From Candidatus Aquicultor sp. (GTDB taxonomy: Bacteria; Actinomycetota; Aquicultoria; Aquicultorales; Aquicultoraceae), in the NCBI GenBank assembly GCA_036504445.1, contig DASXVE010000024.1:62001-126000 (forward strand): 64,000 nt of DNA. The letters are read 5' to 3'. The position numbers and the translations under genes were made by a program. The notes under the pieces are model-generated. The model saw only the letters and a program-made list of their open reading frames with translations. It did no database searches and was not told the origin of the DNA. Shown piece by piece: positions 35,871 to 43,112 of this stretch. Within the stretch, counting starts at the first letter, position 1. Each line of letters opens with the position of its first letter.

Positions 35871-35892
35871 GAATGGTACCTGAATGGTACCT
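35871..35892. repeat. Perfect tandem 11-bp repeat containing GGTACC
   Basis: GAATGGTACCT occurs twice back to back (35871-35881, 35882-35892), about 150 bp upstream of the DsrE-like gene. Each copy has the GGTACC palindrome. Possible regulator site for the sulfur operon. Confidence 0.5.
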
Positions 35893-36007
35893 ATAGCAAA
35901 ATACGTGCGTAGGCGCTGCAAAAGTATAGTGTAAGATATGACCCGCTATGCGACCGTTCAAAGGCAGAATTCTAGCAGTTCGGTTGAGAGTCGTTGGTTG
36001 GTTTAAC

Positions 36008-37453
36008 TTAGCTGACCGTGTCCGTTAGTAGGTCTTGCGATTGTTGTGCAGCCAGCAGTTGCGAGCGCATTTTGAGGTCGTTCGCTACGGTTTCACTAAA
36101 ACCGCCCCATAAACTATCGTCCGAATTGATGAGGCCGGCAAGATGTTGATGAAGAAGTGACGGTTGCGCCGAGCCTGCATTGACATCGAAAAGCTCGAGA
36201 GAGCACACGCCGTTTGTAATTTCTTCGTTATACATGCGAAGCAGCACGGTATCAAGGTTTTCATCCAGCAAAGCAACTGCTCCACCGATAACCGGACGGA
36301 GAACGGGCTGCTCGAATACCCAACCGCCGGTATTGCACAGGTGTATGTTGTTCGCGAACCCGGGAATAGGCATATCCTCGTGGTAAGCCTTATGCGTATG
36401 CCCAAAGACAAATGTGATATCGGAGGGGAGCGTACCGCCGCATTCGCTTAAGAGCTGGTTCTTTACCGGACCGCCCACATACCTCTTGAGCCCGTTTTCC
36501 GCATCTGCGCTCAGATAACCGATATCCTTGTTGCGTTCAAGCGCAAACGCAACGTCGGCCAGTATGCAGAGAAGCTGGTGCAAGAGCTCTGTCTCGACTA
36601 GGTCAAATACACCCGGGAAGCCGATTTTCTTCGCTACGCTCGAAGCAAGGGTTTTAAGCAACCGCTTAAACGCATCCGGGTCTTGCATGCGATGGTAAAT
36701 GACCTCGATATCAGTTCCCGCTTCGCCCGAGCGCCCCATCGTCGACCAGAAGAAATCGATCCAAGCGTAATTCTCAGCCTCAAGATCGCGGACGTTGTCC
36801 GGGATGACATGCTCTGGAAACAGTATTGTTTTTAGCGTGCTCATCAGCATATACATGGACTCGATAAAATGCCCGTGGTGGAAAACAATACATTTGCGCT
36901 TATCTTCGGTAATAAGCCCTAGATTCGGATAGGCTGCCGCAACAACGTAATCTTTAAAGTGCTCGTGCCGTTGCACGAGACCCGTGAGAAACCGCACGGG
37001 AACATAGGGTTCGTTCTCAATAAAGAGCTTGGTCGAATGCCATGGGACCGGTAGATATTCACCAGGTGCTTTGCGCTGAATAAAGTTGAGATATTGCGTT
37101 TCGCGAGCCAATTCCCATAAATGATGATCGTGGTTGCCGGGGATATAGATGATGCTTTCAAACAGCGGCTCGCCGGTATGCATGGTAAGCTCGATAAAGC
37201 GCTCAAACGCCATGGCCGCCTGGTTATCCAGTGCGAGGGCAAATTCAAGCGTATCGCCGCATAAAATAAGCGTTGGTTTTTTGGGGCCCCGGTTGCCTTC
37301 AATCAGGTGCCGCAAACAGCCCGTAAGCCGCTCGAGTACCGTGCTGGCTTGACTGAGATCGGGCTCGAGACTTCCCGGCTGCAAGTTGGTAAGCAGGCTT
37401 GATTCCTCACCTAAGTGCATATCTGATAAGCATACATAGCGAATATCCGGCAT
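36008..37453 (-). CDS. Calcineurin-like metallophosphoesterase, 481 aa
   Basis: Phosphoesterase motifs in order: CLSDMHLG (7-14), LILCGDTLEFAL, IYIPGNHDHHLWE, FHHGHFIE, and FVFGHTHKAYHE. These give the two-metal site. Long helical insert between GNHDHH and GHTH. No signal peptide. Substrate unknown; UDP-diacylglucosamine hydrolase-like, nucleotidase or protein phosphatase cannot be told apart. Stands alone between the sulfur operon and tetR. Confidence 0.85.
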   Translation of the reverse strand: MPDIRYVCLSDMHLGEESSLLTNLQPGSLEPDLSQASTVLERLTGCLRHLIEGNRGPKKPTLILCGDTLEFALALDNQAAMAFERFIELTMHTGEPLFESIIYIPGNHDHHLWELARETQYLNFIQRKAPGEYLPVPWHSTKLFIENEPYVPVRFLTGLVQRHEHFKDYVVAAAYPNLGLITEDKRKCIVFHHGHFIESMYMLMSTLKTILFPEHVIPDNVRDLEAENYAWIDFFWSTMGRSGEAGTDIEVIYHRMQDPDAFKRLLKTLASSVAKKIGFPGVFDLVETELLHQLLCILADVAFALERNKDIGYLSADAENGLKRYVGGPVKNQLLSECGGTLPSDITFVFGHTHKAYHEDMPIPGFANNIHLCNTGGWVFEQPVLRPVIGGAVALLDENLDTVLLRMYNEEITNGVCSLELFDVNAGSAQPSLLHQHLAGLINSDDSLWGGFSETVANDLKMRSQLLAAQQSQDLLTDTVS

Positions 37454-37562
37454 ATCGAGCCTCCTGGTATGTAAGACAACTAAAATAGGGCTTACATACT
37501 ATTCTACTCAAAACACAGAAGCATAAAAGAGCGTAGTACGAATTATTAATAAATAATTCTGC

Positions 37563-38201
37563 CTAAAAGGTGGAATTACCGCAGAATAGATATGCGGCGA
37601 GCATATCGGTTAGCTCATCAACCAGACGGTCCTCACTTATGCCCTGGTTCGGGTGACGTGCAGCATGCATAACCGTTTCGACCGACCGGTATACCAAAAA
37701 CGCCGCCGCTTCAGTATCTTTTACGCGAACCGTATCACCGAAGAGAGCGATATACGAGGCGATCTCACCGATGAGCGCCGCTTCGTGCTCATCGTGAACC
37801 TGCCGTATATCGGGGTCGCAGAGAATGAGCGCGGCGGCCTCTTGGTTAAACTCGGTTGAAAACTGATGAGCGCTGAACAGGTTCTTAATAAAACCTCGCA
37901 GCAGTGTGCGCGTGCCATCCATGCTAAAATTATCTTGCATTGCCCGCACGTGCTCCTGAAGATGCTCGCGACCTAAAAGGAAATTCTTATCTAAAATCTC
38001 AAGAAAGAGCATCTTTTTATCTTCGAAATAGCAATAGAAGCTGCCGATGGATACACCGGCCGCAGCTGCGATTTCTTTAGAATTCGTGCCGTGATACCCC
38101 TTTGCGCAAAAGAGATGCAGCGCAGCATCGATAATCCGCTCCCGCGTCTCGATTCCTCTTTGTTGCCGGGGCTTTCTGGCCCGCCCGATCTGTGCCTGCA
38201 T
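37563..38201 (-). CDS. TetR-family repressor
   Basis: 212 residues. N-terminal HTH with RERIIDAALHLFCAKGYHGTNSKEIAAAAGVSIGSFY split over about residues 19-57; the rest is the ligand-binding helical domain. Divergent from an MFS drug pump with a perfect 22-bp palindrome in the promoter between them, so it almost certainly represses the pump and possibly itself. Confidence 0.92.
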   Translation of the reverse strand: MQAQIGRARKPRQQRGIETRERIIDAALHLFCAKGYHGTNSKEIAAAAGVSIGSFYCYFEDKKMLFLEILDKNFLLGREHLQEHVRAMQDNFSMDGTRTLLRGFIKNLFSAHQFSTEFNQEAAALILCDPDIRQVHDEHEAALIGEIASYIALFGDTVRVKDTEAAAFLVYRSVETVMHAARHPNQGISEDRLVDELTDMLAAYLFCGNSTF

Positions 38202-38226
38202 TAAGCATTCACCTAATCATCTTTCA

Positions 38227-38255
38227 TTGACAATATGAACTTTAGTTCATATTAT
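38227..38255 (+). promoter_or_regulatory. MFS promoter with TetR operator in the spacer
   Basis: TTGACA (38227-38232), 17-bp spacer, TATTAT (38250-38255). The palindrome AATATGAACT-TT-AGTTCATATT (38232-38253) fills the spacer, the usual place for a TetR-type operator. Confidence 0.8.
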
Positions 38256-38270
38256 TGTATAACATGCATT

Positions 38271-38320
38271 AAAAAACAATGGTCGGCAAGCAATAACAAG
38301 CCTGCCGACCATTGTTTTTT
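38271..38320 (+). terminator. Terminator-like hairpin in the MFS leader
   Basis: 18-bp perfect stem (38271-38288 with 38303-38320) ending in TTTTTT on the plus strand, between the pump promoter and the pump start. AACAATGGT (38275-38283) can also pair with ACCATTGTT at 38340-38348, giving an alternative fold. Suggests attenuation. Confidence 0.65.
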
Positions 38321-38376
38321 AAGTCTTTAATGGTTGCATACCATTGTTATTGTACCGTCAGTTGAAAGGATACTCG

Positions 38377-40239
38377 ATGAAGTTAATCACTGATAGCAAC
38401 CGGAAGTGGTGGGCGCTTGGCACGGTCAGTTTTGCCTTGTTTATGATCGTCCTCGATGGAAACGTTGTAAACCTTGCGATCCCGAAAATTATTAAGGATT
38501 TTAACGCAACGCTGCCCCAGGTAGAGTGGGTCAGTAACGCTTACCTGCTCGCGTTCGCCATATTCCTCATCACATTCGGCCGGTTAGGCGATATGATCGG
38601 GCGAAAAAAGATGTTCGGCCTAGGAATTATCACTTTTACAATCGGCTCGATGCTATGCGGTATCGCAGCCGATGTGACACAGCTCACCATCTTTCGTATT
38701 ATCCAGGGCCTGGGCGCGGCCAGCATGATGCCCGCAACGCTCTCGTTGATTTCGGCCAACTTTGCAAGAAAAGAGCGCGGCATGGCGATGGGTATCTGGG
38801 GTTCTATCTCTGGTCTTGCCATTGTTGCCGGCCCGATTCTCGGGGGCTTTATGACCGACCGCGGGCTTGGCGCCACGATCAACGGCTTGTTCGGTATTTC
38901 GCAGTATTGGCGCTATGTTTTCTTTATAAATATACCGTTCGGCATGTTAGCCTTGCTTGCCACATTTGTTGCGATAAAGGAATCGCGCGATGCCGAGCGC
39001 ACGCACCGGATCGACTTCGGTGGGATCATCCTCTCAGCGATCTCGGTATTCCTGCTCACATTTGCATTCATCGAGGGGCAAAAATACGGCTGGTGGCATA
39101 CAAATCAGATTCCCAAGTTGCTCGGGATGAAGCTTCATTTTGGTTCGGTTAGCATTATTCCGGCACTGTTCGCCCTGTCCGTTATATCGGCGATCACCTT
39201 TGTGCTTTACGAGCGTACGGTAAAAGTCGACCCAATGATGGATGTAAAACTCTTTAAGAACTGGAACTTCTCGGCCGGTAATTTCTCTACCGCAGTCGTC
39301 AACTTTGCCACAATGGGTGCGTTTTTCCTGTTGCCGCTGTTCTTGCAAAGCGTGCTGGGATACTCGGCGCTCAAAACCGGTATGATGCTTCTACCGTTTG
39401 CGGCTACCGTAATATTTGCGGCACCGCTTTCGGGCAAGTTAACCGATATGATCGGTGGTAAATGGGTTGTTGTCAGCGGTATGGCCGTTATGGCAATCGG
39501 CCTATACTATATCGGCCGTTTTGCGCTTTCAACATCGTTTACCGACCTTATCGGACCGTCAATCGTTCTGGGCTTAGGTATGGGTATGACCAATGGGCCG
39601 CTTTCAACAATCACGCTGCTCGATATTCCGCCGGACGAGTTTGGCGGCGCATCGGGCATCACCGGTACCATGCGGCAAATCGGTGCGGTCATGGGTATTG
39701 CCATCCTGGGAGCGTTCCTGCAAAGCACTATGTCTGCAAATATCGAAGCCAATATCAATAAGATTGACGGGCTGCCCCGCGCGGCGAAAACAGAGATCGT
39801 GACGATGGCAAAAGCCAATGATACGCAGCTGGGATCAGATACATCAAAAGAGCAGCAATTTCGTAAACTCATGCAAGATCAAATGAAGAACATCAAGCCA
39901 CCAGCGATGCCGGCGAATGCCGCAAATCTCCCGCCACAAAAACGAGTTATGATTCAGCAGCAAATGAAAGCTAAACAAGCGGAAATACAAAAAGCTATGG
40001 CTGCTAAGTTTAAAAAGTTAGGCCACGATATCGAAACGGCTTCAAAGCAAGGCTTCACCGATAGCATCAACGCAACGCTTCAGTATGCTGCACTAATCGC
40101 ATTGTTTGCTACCGGCACATCGCTACTCTTCAGAAATAAACGGGCCGTGCTGCCAGTACGGGCAATGCAAGAGACCGATGAGCTTCAAAACCCTGTATTT
40201 AAACGGAAAGACGACGTAGAAGGCGTTGAGGAAATCTAG
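38377..40239 (+). CDS. DHA2-family 14-TMS MFS drug exporter
   Basis: 620 residues from ATG 38377 (GAAAGGAT upstream). Hydrophobic segments fit 14 TMS. TM1 motif IVLDGNVVNLAIPKI, motif A FGRLGDMIGRKKMF, motif C GLAIVAGPILGGF. Between the last two helices lies a Gln/Lys/Met/Ala-rich soluble loop (about 500-570, MIQQQMKAKQAEIQKAMAAK) longer than usual. Proton-driven efflux of drugs, bile salts or similar. Controlled by the divergent TetR. Confidence 0.92.
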   Translation: MKLITDSNRKWWALGTVSFALFMIVLDGNVVNLAIPKIIKDFNATLPQVEWVSNAYLLAFAIFLITFGRLGDMIGRKKMFGLGIITFTIGSMLCGIAADVTQLTIFRIIQGLGAASMMPATLSLISANFARKERGMAMGIWGSISGLAIVAGPILGGFMTDRGLGATINGLFGISQYWRYVFFINIPFGMLALLATFVAIKESRDAERTHRIDFGGIILSAISVFLLTFAFIEGQKYGWWHTNQIPKLLGMKLHFGSVSIIPALFALSVISAITFVLYERTVKVDPMMDVKLFKNWNFSAGNFSTAVVNFATMGAFFLLPLFLQSVLGYSALKTGMMLLPFAATVIFAAPLSGKLTDMIGGKWVVVSGMAVMAIGLYYIGRFALSTSFTDLIGPSIVLGLGMGMTNGPLSTITLLDIPPDEFGGASGITGTMRQIGAVMGIAILGAFLQSTMSANIEANINKIDGLPRAAKTEIVTMAKANDTQLGSDTSKEQQFRKLMQDQMKNIKPPAMPANAANLPPQKRVMIQQQMKAKQAEIQKAMAAKFKKLGHDIETASKQGFTDSINATLQYAALIALFATGTSLLFRNKRAVLPVRAMQETDELQNPVFKRKDDVEGVEEI

Positions 40240-40298
40240 CCTGAGCTTTTTACGGGTGCGATAATTTTTACAATTTAACGTATCAATCGGCGCGTAAT

Positions 40299-40335
40299 GA
40301 GAAAGGGGCGACCGGTAACCGGTCGCCCCTTTCTC
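40299..40335. terminator. Bidirectional hairpin terminator
   Basis: 18-bp perfect arms (40299-40316 with 40318-40335). Lies between the convergent MFS gene and the repeat-protein gene and can serve both. Confidence 0.65.
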
Positions 40336-40393
40336 TGCCCTCTATCAAGCTCGGTTCACTGGTCCTTTGAGCTTAATCAGCATGACTGTGTGT

Positions 40394-41500
40394 TTACATA
40401 AAAGCCCTGCTTTTACTGCAGCTCTTGACCCTCTTGACCTTGAAGCACTTGTGACCTTTGTGGATTTTGTGCTTCTTGACTATCTTGTGGCTCTTGAATA
40501 TCTTGTGATGCTTGATTATTTTGTGGCTAGCAAAGCTTTTGAACATGTTGTTAACATCAATGAAGTGAGCCTCGTTAGCAAAGCAGCATCCGTTCTCTTC
40601 GAAGCACCTGTTCTCTTTAAAAACAACTCGCTTCTCATTTTCTTTGAAACAGCACTTGTTGTCTTTGTGCTTGAAGCATCTGTTGCTTTCTTTCTCGACG
40701 AACCTTTTCTCGTTCTCTTTGAAGCAGCACCTGTTTTCTTTGTGCTTGAAGATTATTCTCTTTTTGTTTTCTTTGAAGCATCTGTTATCTCTGCCGTTAC
40801 AGCGTTTGTTGTCTCTGTCTTTGAAGCCTTTGCTTATGTCGCCAGGCTTATGGTTGTTGCCGTCGCGATTATCTTTGCCTTCGTGGTGGCCATTCTTGTT
40901 GTCCTTGTTGCCGTCGCGATTATCTTTGCCTTCGTGGCCATTCTTGTTATCCTTGTTGCCGTTATCCTTGTTGTTGTCGTTGTTATCCTTGTTGTTGTCC
41001 TTGTTGCCGTTATCCTTGTTGTTGTCCTTGTTGTTGTCGTTGTTGTTATCCTTGTTGCCGTTGTTGCCGTTATCCTTGTTGCCGTTATCCTTGTTGTTGT
41101 CGTTGTTGCCGTTGTCCTTGTTGTTGTCTTTCTGATCCTGTGATGTATTCGTCCTCGTGTATATCCTTACGTCATCGGAAGCACCATTATTGTCCTTCTT
41201 AGGTGCTACTTCATCAGCGCTACCGCCACCCTTTACGCCGTCTTTCGTACCACCTTGGCCGTTATCTTTCACGCTACCAGGACCATCTTTTGTGACAGGA
41301 GCCTGGTCTTTCACAGAATCTTTTGCCGAAGAGTCATTCGAGACAATATTTTGAGCCCGATCTTCTGATTTCACGGTATCCATACCGCTTACTGGGGCTC
41401 TTCCGCCTGCAGCTAAAGTTGCCAGCGGAGCACTTAGAACTAAGGCAAGCGCGACTACTATCGTCAGCAACATTGTTAGTTTTTTACTCAAATTCATCAT
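40394..41500 (-). CDS. Secreted Asn/Lys/Asp-repeat, Cys-rich protein
   Basis: 368 residues, signal peptide about 1-31 (LTMLLTIVVALALVLSAPLATLAA). Residues about 45-115 are charged linker; about 120-200 are built from short units of the GNKDNNKDNG type; about 195-225 are KNGHEGKDNRDGN repeats. The C-terminal third is Lys/Phe/Cys-rich with recurring blocks such as NRCFK, NKCCFKENEKR and ENRCFEENGCCF. Overall very basic. No known family recognised. Possible matrix, metal-binding or spore/coat-like protein; function not assigned. Confidence 0.7.
   Translation of the reverse strand: MMNLSKKLTMLLTIVVALALVLSAPLATLAAGGRAPVSGMDTVKSEDRAQNIVSNDSSAKDSVKDQAPVTKDGPGSVKDNGQGGTKDGVKGGGSADEVAPKKDNNGASDDVRIYTRTNTSQDQKDNNKDNGNNDNNKDNGNKDNGNNGNKDNNNDNNKDNNKDNGNKDNNKDNNDNNKDNGNKDNKNGHEGKDNRDGNKDNKNGHHEGKDNRDGNNHKPGDISKGFKDRDNKRCNGRDNRCFKENKKRIIFKHKENRCCFKENEKRFVEKESNRCFKHKDNKCCFKENEKRVVFKENRCFEENGCCFANEAHFIDVNNMFKSFASHKIIKHHKIFKSHKIVKKHKIHKGHKCFKVKRVKSCSKSRAFM
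40959..41141 (-). repeat. Low-complexity tandem repeat within the secreted protein gene
   Basis: Plus strand reads as repeated CTTGTTGTTGTC, CTTGTTGCCGTTATC and variants; encodes the GNKDNN units. Repeat length is a multiple of three throughout, so copy number could change without frameshift. Confidence 0.75.
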
Positions 41501-42017
41501 CTCCTTCTATTGGTTTGCTCAACTAGGTCTAGCTTACTTGTCAAGGTTAGAAGCGAACTCTCACCTCCTTTAGCTCGCAAATATTCACAGAAGTTCTGGA
41601 CCCGGTTGAAAAAGTTACCCGTATACTAATTGCGTAAACAAGAATCTTAGAACGTCTCATGTATCCAAATGAAAGCGGTGTAACGTGGGTTAAAGCAGCA
41701 TTTGAATGTAGGGCTATCTCTTAGCCTCGAGGAAACCTATCGTTATCCAACGATAAACAAAAACGCAGTATGAGCTGAGCTTAATAATGGTTTAGGGGAA
41801 CGAGATAGTCTCGTAGATGAGAAAGTATTCAATTTTATGCTGGAATTCGGTTCGAGTAGTCGTTCAATTTTCACAAATTAAGCATCAAAAAGAAAAAGCC
41901 CGTGAAACTATGCGGGCCTTTTGCTTTCTTGATGCGTATGCGGAAGGCTTGAGGTTACAGGTGTTTAGTTTTATCCCCCAGGTAAATTACCACCTGGTAT
42001 CTGGGATGTAGCAAACG
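41501..42017. other. Intergenic region, 517 bp
   Basis: Leader side of the secreted-protein gene. Holds a perfect Shine-Dalgarno-like AAAGGAGGTGA on the minus strand (41571-41561) with no suitable start codon, a dyad TATCGTT/AACGATA near 41739-41756, and a terminator at 41894-41927. No gene seen. Confidence 0.5.
41894..41927 (-). terminator. Terminator of the ferritin-like gene
   Basis: Stem GCCCG/CGGGC (41898-41902 with 41913-41917) extended by A/T pairs; the minus strand continues CTTTTTCTTTTTG. Downstream of 42018-42329. Confidence 0.65.
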
Positions 42018-42329
42018 TTATAGACTACCGGTTTCGGCCTTAATTTTGTCAACCTCACGAGTGCCGTCAGCGAGGAACTTGTCTTCATCGGGCGCGAGAT
42101 AGCTTAGCAACCGTTGAAACTCACCTACATGCACGCGCTCTTCGTTGGCGATATCTACGAGCACGGCCTTCGCCAGAGCATCGTCGGTGGCATCCGCGTG
42201 AGCCATGTACAGGTGAATGGCCTCTTCTTCGGCGCTAATATTAAGGCGAATAGCTCTTATGAGCTCTTCTTTTGTCATTTTCCTGGGAACCATACCCGAG
42301 AACGGGTTCACGAACTCAGCCACGTGCAT
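42018..42329 (-). CDS. Single-domain ferritin-like (demi-rubrerythrin type) protein
   Basis: 103 residues. Two helices only: ISAEEEAIHLYMAHADA (first metal Glu) and VDIANEERVHVGEFQRLL with ExxH. Half of a four-helix ferritin fold, so a dimer is needed for a diiron site, as in encapsulin-associated ferritin-like cargo proteins. No encapsulin gene is in the window. Role in iron storage or oxygen defence is inferred. Own terminator. Confidence 0.8.
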   Translation of the reverse strand: MHVAEFVNPFSGMVPRKMTKEELIRAIRLNISAEEEAIHLYMAHADATDDALAKAVLVDIANEERVHVGEFQRLLSYLAPDEDKFLADGTREVDKIKAETGSL

Positions 42330-42523
42330 TACTCCTTTAATTATTAAGACTGCTTACAGACGGTTTGCACAAACGCGTTGCGGAACACTCAATCGACCCC
42401 GTCCACGCATAAGCGCTTTTTGACGGCCTTAGCACTAAATCTACCCTTACGAGCATTTTAAAACATTGGGTGGCGCATGCTTACGTGACTAGCAACTGCG
42501 ATTCCTATTCTACGACGGTAAAA

Positions 42524-42549
42524 AAGCGGGTGGCAATGGCCACCCGCTT
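42524..42549 (-). terminator. Terminator of the DUF378 gene
   Basis: 11-bp perfect stem (42524-42534 with 42539-42549), 4-base loop; minus-strand continuation is TTTTTACC. Confidence 0.75.
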
Positions 42550-42576
42550 CAAGAACTAAGATACAAGACGTTATGA

Positions 42577-42867
42577 CTATGCTGCTCTTCTCATGCGCTC
42601 GCGATCCTCAGCCGGCATTACACGCGACTGTAGACCTGCGACCTTTGTGAGCGAGTAGATTGAATAGAGACCGCCTAAACCAACGATTGCAAAGATTACG
42701 CGCGATATCGTGCTTATCGCAGCTGTTCCGGTAATACCGCTTCCGAAGATCGCCCTAACCAGGTCAAAATTGAAAAATCCAACAAGACCCCAGTTAATGG
42801 CGCCGATAAGCGCGAGAGTGAGCGCCGTCCAATCAAGCCAATTCAGTCTGTTCGGCATTATTCTCAC
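42577..42867 (-). CDS. DUF378 small membrane protein
   Basis: 96 residues with two hydrophobic segments and the DUF378 signature LDWTALTLALIGAINWGLVG and GLGGLYSIYSL. Found widely in bacteria; function unknown. Single gene with its own terminator. Confidence 0.85.
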   Translation of the reverse strand: MRIMPNRLNWLDWTALTLALIGAINWGLVGFFNFDLVRAIFGSGITGTAAISTISRVIFAIVGLGGLYSIYSLTKVAGLQSRVMPAEDRERMRRAA

Positions 42868-43112
42868 CTCCTACCAACCAATTGATCCGCTGCCCGTAAT
42901 CTGATCTGGCTGTCATTGTGCGGACCATGCAGACCACCGTTCTAATTAATGTAATTCCCCGATTCCGCAACTTTTAACGAATACGTAACTGATTTTCTCT
43001 AAATACAAGCAGAAGGGTTCACGCTGGCATCACGCGGTATTAACGGGCTACTGCCCGGTAACATCGTAGCAGCAAAACCGCTCATATGGTTATTAATACG
43101 GCTACCATGCGG

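Noticed and set aside
40959-41141. Possible CRISPR array
   Set aside because: Repeats are short coding units without regular unique spacers.
40367-41143. Long plus-strand frame of Val/Leu-rich low-complexity protein
   Set aside because: It is the antisense of the GNKDNN repeat gene; repeat triplets keep all frames open. The minus frame has a signal peptide and ribosome site.
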